Below, piece by piece: positions 8,288-16,810 of a stretch of 64,000 bases of DNA. The DNA comes from Kribbella caucasensis. GTDB lineage: Bacteria; Actinomycetota; Actinomycetes; Propionibacteriales; Kribbellaceae. The notes under the pieces were generated by a model. It saw only the letters and a program-made list of their open reading frames with translations. It ran no database searches and was not told the DNA's origin. Made by a program: the position numbers and the translations under genes. How positions within the stretch are numbered: the first letter of the stretch is position 1; the number at the start of each line of letters is the position of its first letter. The stretch lies in NCBI RefSeq assembly GCF_004361855.1, contig NZ_SNWQ01000001.1:434001-498000 (forward strand), read 5' to 3'.

Positions 8288-9270
8288 CGGCTCGCTCCTT
8301 CCAGTACGTCGGTGTGAACCTCTTCGGCGGCGTGACCGGTCAGGGCGAGGAAGACCTCGTCCAGGCTCGGCAGCCGCAGGGACAGTTCGGTGACGGCGAT
8401 ACCGGCCTCGTCGAGCCGGCGGACCACCACCGGCATCGAGCTGCCGTCGGTCACCGGCGCGCTGACGACCGCGTTCACCACGTCGACCGTGGGCCGGACG
8501 CCGACCGCCTCGGTGACGATCGCGGCGACCCGTTCCAGGTGACCCGGTTCGGCCGGCCGGACGTCGAGCGACTGCCTACCGGCCTGCGCCTTGAGCTCGG
8601 CCGGCCGCCCGGAGGCGACCACCTTGCCCTTGTCGAACACCACGATCGAGTCGGCCAGCGCGTCGGCCTCCTCCAGGTACTGCGTGGTCAGCAGCACCGT
8701 CGTACCGTCGAGCACCAGGTTCCGGACGGTGTCCCAGACGCCGTTGCGGGCGTGCGGGTCCAGCCCGGTGGTCGGCTCGTCGAGGTAGAGGATGCTCGGG
8801 TTCCCGACCAGGCTCGCGGCCAGGTCGAGGCGGCGGCGCATCCCGCCGGAGTACGTCTTGGCGATCCGGTCGCCGGCCTCGCTGAGCTCGAACCGCTCGA
8901 GCAGTTCGTCGGCCCGGGTCCGGGCGGCCGGGCGGCCCATTCCGAGCAGCCGGCCGATCATGATCAGGTTGCGGCGGCCGGACAGGTCCTCGTCGACCGA
9001 TGCGTACTGTCCGGTCAGGCCGATGATCCCGCGAACCTTCCCGGGTTCGCGGACCACGTCGTACCCGCCGACCGTCGCGTGCCCGGCGTCCGGGCGCAGC
9101 AGTGTGCCGAGGATGCGGACCGCCGTGGTCTTGCCGGCCCCGTTCGGGCCGAGGACACCGAGGACGGTGCCGGTCGGCACGGTCAGGTCGACCCCGCCGA
9201 GTGCGGTGGTGCTGCCATATCGCTTGACCAGACCCTCCGCCTGGATGGCGACCTGGTTCGTTGTGGACAT
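8284..9270 (-). CDS. ABC transporter ATP-binding protein (DrrA-like)
   Basis: A 328-residue ATPase starting at the ATG at 9270, preceded by GGGAGGAAT. Walker A is GPNGAGKTT, the signature motif YSGGMRRRLDLA and Walker B ILYLDEPTTGLD. The C-terminal extension after the nucleotide-binding domain is the DrrA-type regulatory domain. Overlaps the permease start by four bases. Likely role: energising export of a hydrophobic compound through the adjacent permease. The TetR gene downstream is the probable regulator (inference from position). Confidence 0.93.
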   Translation of the reverse strand: MSTTNQVAIQAEGLVKRYGSTTALGGVDLTVPTGTVLGVLGPNGAGKTTAVRILGTLLRPDAGHATVGGYDVVREPGKVRGIIGLTGQYASVDEDLSGRRNLIMIGRLLGMGRPAARTRADELLERFELSEAGDRIAKTYSGGMRRRLDLAASLVGNPSILYLDEPTTGLDPHARNGVWDTVRNLVLDGTTVLLTTQYLEEADALADSIVVFDKGKVVASGRPAELKAQAGRQSLDVRPAEPGHLERVAAIVTEAVGVRPTVDVVNAVVSAPVTDGSSMPVVVRRLDEAGIAVTELSLRLPSLDEVFLALTGHAAEEVHTDVLEGASR

Positions 9271-9323
9271 CTTGATTCCTCCCGGTTGGCTCTCCGGGAT
9301 CAGAGTCCACGCACCGGCTGGCA

Positions 9324-9360
9324 CCGCCCTGGCACTCGGCTGAGAGCCCGTGCCAGGCGG
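9324..9360 (-). terminator. Hairpin after the MFS gene
   Basis: CCGCCCTGGCAC (9324-9335) and GTGCCAGGCGG (9350-9360) pair with one bulge around a 14-nt loop, just downstream of the MFS stop codon and upstream of the ATPase gene. The 10-mer GGTATCAGCC is also directly repeated at 9359-9368 and 9372-9381, the second copy overlapping the MFS stop. Confidence 0.45.
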
Positions 9361-9375
9361 TATCAGCCGCTGGTA

Positions 9376-10692
9376 TCAGCCCTTCAAGGGGACGATCTGG
9401 TTGGCGCGGAGGGCTTCGTAGATCTCCGGGTTGTACCGGGCCAGCGTCGCCCGCGCCTTGCGGCGGTACTTGAGGATCTTGACGGTGCCGATCGTCCACA
9501 GCACGTACTGGAAGGTCAGCGCCCACTTGAAGTCGGTGATGGTCTGCGGCGCGCCGCCGGACGACGCGTCCAGCAGGACCCCGACCATGCCGATGCAGAT
9601 CAGCGTGGCGATGAAGCCGCCGGTGTTGACCATCCCGTTCGCCGCCCCGAACCGGGTCGACGGGTTGAACGTGCGGGCGTAGTCCAGACCGAGCATCGAC
9701 CCCGGACCACCGGCCGCCTGTACGACGATCAACAGGAGCAGCACCGGCATCGGGGCCTGCCCGGGCCAGAGGAGTACGACGGTCCACATCAGCACCGATC
9801 CCGCGATCACCGCGAGCACGATCCACGAACGGTAGAAGGGGAACCGGGCGGCGTACCGGCCGACCAGGGGACCGTAGAACAGGCCCGCGAGCACCGGCAC
9901 GATCAGCATCGCCGCGGCCGTCGTCGGCGCGACCCCTTCACCGCGGACCAGGAACGGATATCCCCAGAGCAGGCCGAAGGTGGAACCGGAGAAGCTGGTG
10001 GTGAAGTGGGTCCACAGACCGAGCCGCGTTCCGGGTTCGTTCCAGGCGCGACGGAGGTTCTGCCGGATCTGGTCTAGCGACTGCTTCGCCCGGTGCAGCG
10101 GCTCGTCGTACGGGGTGTCCTTGATCATGAACAGTACGGCGACACCGGTGATCAAGCTCAGGACGCTCGCGCCGGCGAAGGTACCGGTCCAGCCGAAGTG
10201 GTGGAACGCGGCCGCCATCGGCACGGTCGACACGATCGCGCCGATTCCGCCGAGCATGCCGGTCGCCTGCGACATCACCGGCTGGCGGAGCGCCGGGAAC
10301 CACGACATCACCACGCGCAGCACGCTGATGAAGACCAGGGCGTCACCGACTCCGAGGACCGCACGGGCTGCGAGCGCAGCGGGGTACGACTCGACCAGGC
10401 TGAAGGCCGACTGGGCGGTGAAGAGCAGCACCGAGGCGGCGATCAGCAGCCGCTTCGAGCCGTACCGGTCGAGCAGGACGCCGACCGGCACCTGCATGGC
10501 GGCGTACACGGTGAGCTGGACGACGGTGAAGCTCGCCAGTGCGGACGCCGAGATGTCGAACCGCTCGGCCGCTTGCAGACCGGCGACACTCATCGAGCCG
10601 CGGTGCAGCACGGTGACCAGGTAGGTGAGGACGGCAGCCGCCCACACCGCCCAGGCGCGCCGGCCGCCCAGGGGGAAGAGGAGCTCCGTCAC
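9376..10692 (-). CDS. Major facilitator superfamily transporter
   Basis: A 438-residue protein with about twelve predicted membrane helices. The loop between helices 2 and 3 carries the MFS motif in the form GVLLDRYGSKRL, and a long cytoplasmic loop separates the two halves (around IKDTPYDEPLHRAKQS). It resembles the anion/nitrate or sugar-phosphate branches but the substrate cannot be read. Its ATG overlaps the stop of the GntR gene by four bases, so regulator and transporter form one unit and the GntR protein is likely to control uptake or export of its own ligand. Confidence 0.87.
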   Translation of the reverse strand: MTELLFPLGGRRAWAVWAAAVLTYLVTVLHRGSMSVAGLQAAERFDISASALASFTVVQLTVYAAMQVPVGVLLDRYGSKRLLIAASVLLFTAQSAFSLVESYPAALAARAVLGVGDALVFISVLRVVMSWFPALRQPVMSQATGMLGGIGAIVSTVPMAAAFHHFGWTGTFAGASVLSLITGVAVLFMIKDTPYDEPLHRAKQSLDQIRQNLRRAWNEPGTRLGLWTHFTTSFSGSTFGLLWGYPFLVRGEGVAPTTAAAMLIVPVLAGLFYGPLVGRYAARFPFYRSWIVLAVIAGSVLMWTVVLLWPGQAPMPVLLLLIVVQAAGGPGSMLGLDYARTFNPSTRFGAANGMVNTGGFIATLICIGMVGVLLDASSGGAPQTITDFKWALTFQYVLWTIGTVKILKYRRKARATLARYNPEIYEALRANQIVPLKG

Positions 10693-11432
10693 CGCGCGCC
10701 CCGCAGATCCGTCGCGGCGACCTTGATGTGCGCGACCACGAGCTCGCGGAACCGCTTCACGCTGTTGCCGCCGAGCGCGTCGATCATCTCCTGGTGCGCG
10801 CCGATCGACTTGTCCATCCGGGCCGGCTGCACCTCGATCCCGGGCACGCCCATCCGGACCTGCCGGTCTCGCAGGCTGTTGTAGAGCTTGGCCAGGATCT
10901 CGTTGCCGGCGGCACCGACGATCGCCTCGTGGAAGGCGCGGTCCGCCTCCAGGAAACTCTTCGCGTCACCCGCCTTGCGGTGCGCGCGCATCTCCTCGAC
11001 CTTCTCGGTCAGCGCCGCGATCAGCTGCTTGCGCCGTGGCCAGACCTTCGCGGCCGCGTGCGTCTCGATCAGCTCGCGCGCCTCCAGGACGTCCTCGATC
11101 TCCTGCGGCAGGACCGGCAGGACCAGAGCGCCCCGCTTCGGGTACAGCTTCACCAGGCCGGACTCTTCCAGCCGCAGCAGCGCCTCACGGACCGGAGTAC
11201 GCGAGACTCCGACCGCGGTCGCGAGCTCGCCTTCCGTCAGCAGCTCGCCGCCCGGGTAGACCCGGTCCAGGATCGCTGCCTTCACGTACGCGTACACCCG
11301 CTCGGCGGCAGGGATCTTCTCCGCCTCGGGCGCCGCCTCCGCGACCACCCGGGCGATCTCCGCCGTCTCGTCCCCCAACGTCATCCTTGCCACTTCGCTC
11401 GCCGGCTCGTCTCCGGCCACCCCGCTACCCAC
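10689..11432 (-). CDS. GntR family regulator, FCD/FadR subfamily
   Basis: A 247-residue regulator. The winged helix (about residues 40-110) contains LLTEGELATAVGVSRTPVREALLRLEE in two abutting parts, and the C-terminal all-helical FCD domain has metal/ligand-type residues (EADRAFHEAIV, GAHQEMIDAL). The start is a GTG preceded by AAGGAG; an internal ATG is possible. It is followed, with a four-base overlap, by an MFS transporter. FCD regulators usually bind small carboxylates and act as repressors. Its leader contains GTATCT direct repeats that may be its own operator. Confidence 0.9.
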   Translation of the reverse strand: MGSGVAGDEPASEVARMTLGDETAEIARVVAEAAPEAEKIPAAERVYAYVKAAILDRVYPGGELLTEGELATAVGVSRTPVREALLRLEESGLVKLYPKRGALVLPVLPQEIEDVLEARELIETHAAAKVWPRRKQLIAALTEKVEEMRAHRKAGDAKSFLEADRAFHEAIVGAAGNEILAKLYNSLRDRQVRMGVPGIEVQPARMDKSIGAHQEMIDALGGNSVKRFRELVVAHIKVAATDLRGAR

Positions 11433-11456
11433 CGAACTCCTTCACCCATACATCTC

Positions 11457-11479
11457 GTATCTCTGTTGTATCTATCCTA
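11457..11479 (-). promoter_or_regulatory. Possible promoter/operator of the GntR-MFS operon
   Basis: Read on the minus strand, TAGGAT (rc of 11474-11479) resembles a -10 box about 40 nt upstream of the GntR start. The hexamer GTATCT occurs twice at an 11-bp spacing (11457-11462 and 11468-11473), one helical turn apart, between that box and the gene. This arrangement would suit autoregulation, but it is not the usual GntR palindrome. Confidence 0.3.
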
Positions 11480-11659
11480 GCCCAACCACCAACCCGCCCG
11501 TTTTCCTTCCCGTACTCCGGACCGGCCCCGACCGCTGTCCACACTTTCCACAGATCACAATCCACAGCTGTGGACAACTCCGGACCAGCCGTAGACGGGT
11601 GTCGACGCCGGGACGATGCTGAATTTGCCGCGCGGGGAGGTACGGCTGGGGGGACACGG

Positions 11660-12262
11660 ATGACGATCCTGGTGGTTGGTGGCACCGGAGAACTGGGCGG
11701 CCGGGTGGCCGGTCTGCTCCATCAGCAGGGGAAAGAGGTCCGCTGCCTCGTCCGACCCGGCAGCGACGACAAGCGGTTACGCGCCCTCGGCATCGAGGTG
11801 ACTCGTGGCGACCTCACCGATCCAGCCGGTCTCCCGGCCGCCTGTGCGGGGATCACGGCCGTCGTCGCGACCGCGACCGTGATCGGCCGGCGGCTGGCCG
11901 GGGCGCGCCGGCCCACGATTCACGAGGTCGACGAGGTGGGGATGACCGCGCTCGTCAGCGCTGCCGACCAGGCGGACGTCGAGCGATTCGTCGGCGGCCC
12001 GGAGGCGATCAGCCGGAACGAAGCAGTCGCCATCGCGGAGCAGGCCACCGGCCGGACCTTCAAGACCCGTCACCTGCCACGAGCGGCAGCGCGTCTCGGC
12101 ATGCGTTTGCTCGCCCGGCCCAACGACGCTTTGGCCTCCATCTTCGGCACCGGGCTCCTGCAGGACCTGGTCGAATCCCGGAGCGACGACTCGGCGCTAC
12201 GGCTGCGCGGCATCACGCCCACGGCCGCGAGCGAGTTCATCAGGTCCCAGTCGCTGGGGTGA
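11660..12262 (+). CDS. NAD(P)-binding NmrA-like protein with internal deletion
   Basis: A 200-residue protein beginning MTILVVGGTGELGGRV, a Rossmann GxxGxxG dinucleotide site, and running normally to ADQADVERFV. In NmrA/SDR relatives about 90-100 residues follow (the rest of the Rossmann core and substrate region) before a segment like GGPEAISRNEAVAIAE. Here that segment is joined directly to ERFV. The frame is kept, so a protein may be made, but the core fold cannot be complete. The ATG is chosen because the fingerprint starts there; the frame upstream has no coding character. Best read as an in-frame deletion derivative. Confidence 0.75.
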   Translation: MTILVVGGTGELGGRVAGLLHQQGKEVRCLVRPGSDDKRLRALGIEVTRGDLTDPAGLPAACAGITAVVATATVIGRRLAGARRPTIHEVDEVGMTALVSAADQADVERFVGGPEAISRNEAVAIAEQATGRTFKTRHLPRAAARLGMRLLARPNDALASIFGTGLLQDLVESRSDDSALRLRGITPTAASEFIRSQSLG

Positions 12263-12397
12263 CCTCAGCCGCTCGACCCGGCGCACTGGCGAAGGGTTTC
12301 CCCTGCGTCTCGCGGCGATCACCCGCTGAAACGGTTCGGCGCTCTAGAGTCGCGACAGCGTTGCCGCCCCCGATCGCATCGCCTTTGAGGAGAGAGC

Positions 12398-13852
12398 GTG
12401 TCCCTGACCTCCCGTACCCGCCGGCTGAGTGCCGGGCTGGCCGTCGCCGCACTGGCGTTCACCACAGCCGGTACCGCGTCCGCTGTGCCGGCCGTGTCCT
12501 TCGCCGGATCGTCCTCGTCGGCCTCGTCGGCCACCGCCGCTTCGGCGGACGGTGTGCTGATGAACTACGTGGTGAACACGAAGGCGAGCCTCGCCCATAT
12601 CCGCAAGGTCGAGGCGGCGGTGAAGGCAGCCGGCGGCACCGTGGTCCAGTCGTACTGGCAGATCGGCGTCGTGATCGCCCAGTCGACCAGCGCCGACTTC
12701 CGCACCAAGGTCCTGGCCAGTGACGACGTACAGTCCGTGGGCGCGACTCGTACCGCGGCCGTCTCCGAGGGGCCGGTCGGATCTGCGAAGGCGTCGGCCA
12801 AGGGTCTCGCGGCGGGTGAGGCGACCGTCGTACCGGATCCGGACGAGGCCAAGCAGTGGGACATGGTCCAGATCAAGGCGGACCAAGCCCACCAGCTGAC
12901 CGACGGCTCCGACCGGGTCCTGGTCGGCATCAACGACAGCGGCGTCGACGACACACACCCCGACCTGGCCCCGAACTTCGACGCCAAGGACTCGGTGAAC
13001 TGCACCGGCAACGGCGTACCGGACACCACTCCGGGCGGTTGGCGGCCGACCACCAGCTCCCACGGCACCCACGTCGCGGGGACGGTCGCGGCCGCGCGCA
13101 ACGGCGTCGGCATCGTCGGGGTCGCGCCGGGCGTGCGGATCGCCTCGGTGAAGGTGGTCAACGACGACGGCTACATCTTCCCGGAGTACTCGATCTGCGG
13201 GTTCATCTGGGCCGCCGAGCACCACATGGACGTGACGAACCACAGCTACTTCATCGACCCGTGGATGTTCTGGTGCAACGACAACGGTGACCAGGGCGCG
13301 GTCCAGGAGTCGGTCCGCCGGGCGGTCGAGTTCGCCACCAAGCGCGGTGTGCTGTCGGTCGCGGCGGCCGGCAACTCGAACTACGACCTGTCGAACAAGA
13401 CCACCGACTCGTCCAGCCCGAATGACTCGACCCCGGTGACGCGGCCGATCAACAACGGTTGCCTGGACATGCCGACCGAGTTGCCCGGTGTCATCACTGT
13501 TGCCAGCACGACCCAGGCGCGGGCGAAGAGCGGCTTCTCCAACTTCGGGCTGAACACCATCGACGTCGCCGCCCCCGGCAGCGGCATCCTGTCGACCCTG
13601 CCCGGTGGCGGCTACGGGACCCTGAGCGGTACGTCGATGGCGTCGCCGCACGTCGCCGGTGTTGCCGCGCTGATGAAGTCGGCCCACCCGTGGTGGGGGC
13701 CGCGCGACCTCGCGAAGGCGCTCGACCGCCAGGCCGACGACACCGCCTGCCCGGCCACCCCCGACCCGCGGTGCACCGGCACCACGGCCGACAACGCCTT
13801 CTTCGGCGAAGGCATCGCGGACGCCTTGGACGCGGTCCAGCGCCTCTGGTGA
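12398..13852 (+). CDS. Secreted S8 family serine peptidase (subtilisin-like)
   Basis: A 484-residue preproprotein starting at GTG after GAGGAGAG. An N-terminal signal peptide (positive RTRR, hydrophobic stretch, cleavage near ASA) precedes an I9-like propeptide region (to about residue 125). The catalytic triad is Asp180 (INDSGVDD), His222 (SHGTHVAG) and Ser413 (GTSMASPHVAG), with the oxyanion Asn326 in AAAGNSN. Monocistronic: followed at once by two strong hairpins. Likely an extracellular protease for nutrient acquisition or processing of secreted proteins. Confidence 0.95.
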   Translation: MSLTSRTRRLSAGLAVAALAFTTAGTASAVPAVSFAGSSSSASSATAASADGVLMNYVVNTKASLAHIRKVEAAVKAAGGTVVQSYWQIGVVIAQSTSADFRTKVLASDDVQSVGATRTAAVSEGPVGSAKASAKGLAAGEATVVPDPDEAKQWDMVQIKADQAHQLTDGSDRVLVGINDSGVDDTHPDLAPNFDAKDSVNCTGNGVPDTTPGGWRPTTSSHGTHVAGTVAAARNGVGIVGVAPGVRIASVKVVNDDGYIFPEYSICGFIWAAEHHMDVTNHSYFIDPWMFWCNDNGDQGAVQESVRRAVEFATKRGVLSVAAAGNSNYDLSNKTTDSSSPNDSTPVTRPINNGCLDMPTELPGVITVASTTQARAKSGFSNFGLNTIDVAAPGSGILSTLPGGGYGTLSGTSMASPHVAGVAALMKSAHPWWGPRDLAKALDRQADDTACPATPDPRCTGTTADNAFFGEGIADALDAVQRLW

Positions 13853-13900
13853 TGCCTGGCCGGCCCCGAGCTCGGCCGGCCCTGAGTCGGCACTGACCGG

Positions 13901-13934
13901 ATGAGGGGGATCTCCCGCCCGAGATCCCCCTCAT
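13901..13934 (+). terminator. Strong hairpin terminator after the subtilisin gene
   Basis: ATGAGGGGGATCT (13901-13913) pairs perfectly with AGATCCCCCTCAT (13922-13934) around an 8-nt loop, followed by TCCCTTA. A second GC-rich palindrome, with GGCCGGCC arms at 13858-13865 and 13874-13881, lies just after the stop codon, so termination is probably tandem. Confidence 0.8.
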
Positions 13935-13950
13935 TCCCTTACTTGCCCTG

Positions 13951-14010
13951 CTACGCCGCGATCAACACAATCCCGAGCACCGCCAGCAATACGCCCACCG
14001 CGTCACCCTC
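13951..14010 (-). pseudogene. Remnant C-terminus of a DMT-type transporter
   Basis: On the minus strand a 19-codon frame ending in TAG at 13951 reads GVLLAVLGIVLIAA at its end, the typical last helix of EamA/SMR transporters. A TGA interrupts it only 19 codons upstream and no further transporter sequence follows. It looks like the tail of a lost gene. Short, so coincidence is possible. Confidence 0.35.
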
Positions 14011-14021
14011 TCATCGACCAA

Positions 14022-14125
14022 GCGGACGCCCACCACTCACTAACCCCCACCCAGCCGCGACTCGAAGGCTCGGCCGAGCGGGTCTGCCCGGGATTCGGGA
14101 ACGTTGGTGAGTGCTGGCGGTCCGC
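14022..14125. repeat. Long imperfect palindromic element (copy 2)
   Basis: The left arm (14022-14044, GCGGACGCCCACCACTCAC...) and right arm (14103-14125) match as reverse complements at 19 of 23 positions around a 58-nt core. The left arm also matches, at 21 of 24 positions, the outer end of the palindrome at 1778-1919. It sits between the subtilisin terminator and a small gene. Two intergenic copies 12 kb apart point to a dispersed palindromic repeat (REP- or MITE-like) with no coding capacity. Confidence 0.6.
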
Positions 14126-14196
14126 ACCCGAAGCGAATCAGCTGAAACGATCGCTTTTCCCAACCGATATGTCAGGTGGGAGGAGCAAGGGGACCG

Positions 14197-14346
14197 GTGA
14201 CTGGAATCGACGTCGCGCGACGGCTGGTCGCGCTGCTACGGCTGGTGGAGGGCACGTCCGGCGATCAGGCCGACGTGCTCACCGACGACGCCATGCTCGA
14301 CGCCTGGTTCGGGATCCGGTCCCCCCTCCGCCTGGCCACCGACTGA
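14197..14346 (+). CDS. Possible 49-residue small protein
   Basis: A GTG-started 50-codon frame encodes a small protein (MTGIDVARRLVALLRLVEG... to ...SPLRLATD) with balanced composition and an amphipathic N-terminal helix. A purine-rich AGGAGCAAGGGG lies just upstream. Codon third positions are mostly G or C as in neighbouring genes, unlike the arginine-rich overlapping frame starting at 14169. No family is recognised. It ends 54 nt before the convergent bkd operon. Confidence 0.45.
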   Translation: MTGIDVARRLVALLRLVEGTSGDQADVLTDDAMLDAWFGIRSPLRLATD

Positions 14347-14400
14347 GACAGCGAACCGGCCCGGGAGGTCGTTCCCCAGGCCGGTCGGTGTGCTGTTGAG

Positions 14401-15828
14401 TCAGAACATCAGTGCGCGGGCCGGGTCCTCGAGGATGCTCGCGACGTCGGCGAGGAAGGTGGAGCCCTTCTCGCCGTCGATCAGGCGGTGGTCGAAGGAC
14501 AGCGCGAGCGTGGTGATCCAGCGCGGGACGATCTCGTCGTCCACCACCCACGGCTGCTTGCGGACCGCACCGAAGGCGAGGATCGCGGCCTCACCCGGGT
14601 TGATGATCGGCGTCCCGGCGTCGACCCCGAACACACCGACGTTCGTGATCGTGAACGACCCACCCGCTTGGTCCGCCGGCTGTGTCTTGCCGTCGCGGGC
14701 GGTGGCGACCAGGTCGTTCAGCGCCTTGCACAGGTCGGGCAGGGTGCGGGAGTCGGCGCCCTTGATGTTCGGCACGATGAGCCCACGCGGGGTGGCCGCG
14801 GCGATGCCGAGGTTGACCGAGCCCTTGAGCACGATCTCCTGCGCCTGCTCGTCCCAGGCCGCGTTGATGATCGGTGTACGCCGAACCGCCAGCGTGACCG
14901 CCTTCGCCACGATCAGCAGCGGCGAAACCTTGAGATCGCGGAACGCCTTGTCCTGCTTGAGCCGGTCGACCAGTTCCATCGTGGCGCTGACGTCGACGGT
15001 GATCCACTCGGTCACATGCGGCGCAGTGAACGCGCTGGCCACCATCGCCTGCGCCATCACCTTCTGCACACCCTTGATCGGAATCCGGGTGTCGCCCACA
15101 ACCGAAACCACCGGAGCAGCTTCAACCGTCTCGAACACCGGAGCAGCCGCGTAGTTCTCCACGTCGGCGCGGGTGATGATCCCGCCCGCCCCGGTCGCCG
15201 GAACCGCCGTCAGATCGATCCCGAGATCCTTGGCGAGCTTCCGCACCGGCGGCTTCGCCAGCACGTGCACCGACCCGTTGCCTCCGGCAACGGATGCAGG
15301 GGAGGCGGGGGCCGCGGGGGCGGGTGCGACCGGCGCGGCGGCAGGAGTCACCGGGGCAGCAGGCGCTGGTGCGTCCACCGTTGCCCCAGCACCTCCGCCC
15401 TTGCGAGGCCGTCGCTTGGCTTCGGTGGTTTTCGGGCCGTAGCCGACCAGGACTGCTGTACGTCCGCCCGGCGCGGCACCGCCGATCTTGCCGGCTTCGA
15501 TTTCCTCGCCGGCCGGGATCGACGGGACCAGGTCTTCCTTCGGGGTCCCCTCGGTGACCGGCGGAGTCAGGTCACCCGGCGCGGCCTCGTCGGTCTGCAC
15601 CGAGATGATCGGCGTACCAACCGGGATCGTCTCGCCCTCCGGCACCAGCAACTCGGTCACCGTCCCGGCGAACGGCACCGGCAGCTCGACCAGCGACTTC
15701 GCCGTCTCGATCTCGACCACGGTGTCGTTCAGCTTGACCGTGTCGCCCGGCTTCACCTTCCAGCTGACGATCTCGGCCTCGACCAGGCCCTCTCCCACGT
15801 CGGGGAGGCGGAACTGCTGGATGCCCAT
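14401..15828 (-). CDS. bkdC: Branched-chain 2-oxoacid dehydrogenase E2 (dihydrolipoyl acyltransferase)
   Basis: A 475-residue E2. The lipoyl domain occupies residues 1-80 with the lipoylated Lys44 in ETAKSLVELP. An Ala/Pro-rich linker follows, then the peripheral subunit-binding domain (KPPVRKLAKDLGIDL... GAGGIITRADVE) and a C-terminal acyltransferase domain with catalytic His447/Asp451 in FDHRLIDG. It transfers the acyl group from lipoamide to CoA in the 2-oxoacid dehydrogenase complex. The ATG at 15828 shares one base with the TGA of the E1beta gene (TGATG), so translation is coupled. E3 is not encoded nearby. Confidence 0.94.
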   Translation of the reverse strand: MGIQQFRLPDVGEGLVEAEIVSWKVKPGDTVKLNDTVVEIETAKSLVELPVPFAGTVTELLVPEGETIPVGTPIISVQTDEAAPGDLTPPVTEGTPKEDLVPSIPAGEEIEAGKIGGAAPGGRTAVLVGYGPKTTEAKRRPRKGGGAGATVDAPAPAAPVTPAAAPVAPAPAAPASPASVAGGNGSVHVLAKPPVRKLAKDLGIDLTAVPATGAGGIITRADVENYAAAPVFETVEAAPVVSVVGDTRIPIKGVQKVMAQAMVASAFTAPHVTEWITVDVSATMELVDRLKQDKAFRDLKVSPLLIVAKAVTLAVRRTPIINAAWDEQAQEIVLKGSVNLGIAAATPRGLIVPNIKGADSRTLPDLCKALNDLVATARDGKTQPADQAGGSFTITNVGVFGVDAGTPIINPGEAAILAFGAVRKQPWVVDDEIVPRWITTLALSFDHRLIDGEKGSTFLADVASILEDPARALMF

Positions 15829-16805
15829 CAGTACCCCATCACCCGGTCGACGCCGTCGAGCACCCGGTCCAGGTCGGGCAGGTACTCCTCCTCCATCCGC
15901 GACGGCGGATACGGAGTGTCGTACCCGGCGACCCGCAGTACCGGCGCTTCGAGGTGGTAGAAGCACTCCTCGGTCACCCGGGCCGCGATCTCCGACCCCG
16001 GGCCGAGTGTGAACGGCGCCTCGTGCACCACAACCGCCCGCCGGGTCTTCTTCACCGACGCGAAGATCGTCCGCAGGTCGAGCGGCGAGATCGTCCGTAG
16101 GTCCACGACCTCCAGCGAGCGCCCGTCCTCCACCGCGGCCTCGGCCGCCTGCACACACGTCTTCACCATCGGCCCGTAACAGAACAGCGTCACGTCGGTC
16201 CCCTCGCGGACCACCTTCGCCTGGTGCAACGGGTACGCCGGCGGCACTGACTCGTCCAGCTCGGCCTTCTCGTGGTACCGGCGCTTCGGCTCGAAGAACA
16301 CCACCGGGTCGTCCGAGGCGATCGCCTGCTGGATCATCCAGTACGCGTCGACCGGGTCGCCGCACGCGACCACCTTGAGGCCGGCCACGTGCGCGAACAG
16401 CGTCTCCGGCGACTCCGAGTGGTGCTCGACCGCGCCGATGCCGCCGCCGAACGGGATCCGGATCACCACCGGCATCCGGATCTTGCCCATCGACCGGTAG
16501 TGCATCTTGGCGACCTGGTTGATGATCTGGTCGTACGCCGGGAAGACGAATCCGTCGAACTGGATCTCGCACACCGGCCGGTAACCGCGCAACGCCAGCC
16601 CGACCGCCGTACCGATGATGCCGGACTCGGCCAGCGGGGTGTCGATCACCCGGTCCTCGCCGAAGTCCTTCTGCAGACCCTCGGTGACCCGGAAGACACC
16701 GCCGAGCTTGCCGATGTCCTCACCCATGATGACGACCTTGGGGTCGCTTTCCATCGCGGCCCGCAGGCCCATGTTGATGCCCTTGCCGAGGCTGATCTTC
16801 GTCAT
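15828..16805 (-). CDS. bkdB: Branched-chain 2-oxoacid dehydrogenase E1 beta subunit
   Basis: A 325-residue protein with the transketolase pyrimidine-binding domain (MGEDIGKLGGVFRVTEGL, and later EIQFDGFVFPAYDQI) and the C-terminal transketolase domain (EVVDLRTISPLD... VVVHEA). With E1alpha it forms the thiamine-diphosphate-dependent heterotetramer that decarboxylates branched-chain 2-oxoacids and acylates the lipoyl group of E2. The pathway feeds branched-chain fatty acid primers or valine/leucine/isoleucine catabolism. Starts 5 nt after the E1alpha stop; overlaps E2 by one base. Confidence 0.94.
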   Translation of the reverse strand: MTKISLGKGINMGLRAAMESDPKVVIMGEDIGKLGGVFRVTEGLQKDFGEDRVIDTPLAESGIIGTAVGLALRGYRPVCEIQFDGFVFPAYDQIINQVAKMHYRSMGKIRMPVVIRIPFGGGIGAVEHHSESPETLFAHVAGLKVVACGDPVDAYWMIQQAIASDDPVVFFEPKRRYHEKAELDESVPPAYPLHQAKVVREGTDVTLFCYGPMVKTCVQAAEAAVEDGRSLEVVDLRTISPLDLRTIFASVKKTRRAVVVHEAPFTLGPGSEIAARVTEECFYHLEAPVLRVAGYDTPYPPSRMEEEYLPDLDRVLDGVDRVMGY

Positions 16806-16810
16806 TTGTT

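Noticed and set aside
9359..9381. Direct repeat of GGTATCAGCC as a possible att site or operator
   Set aside because: Only two copies 13 bp apart, one overlapping the MFS stop codon, with no integrase and no promoter in the right place.
14169..14399. 76-codon frame MSGGRSKGTGDW overlapping the small gene at 14197
   Set aside because: Gly/Arg-rich, with poor third-position bias; the neighbouring 49-residue frame has better codon statistics.
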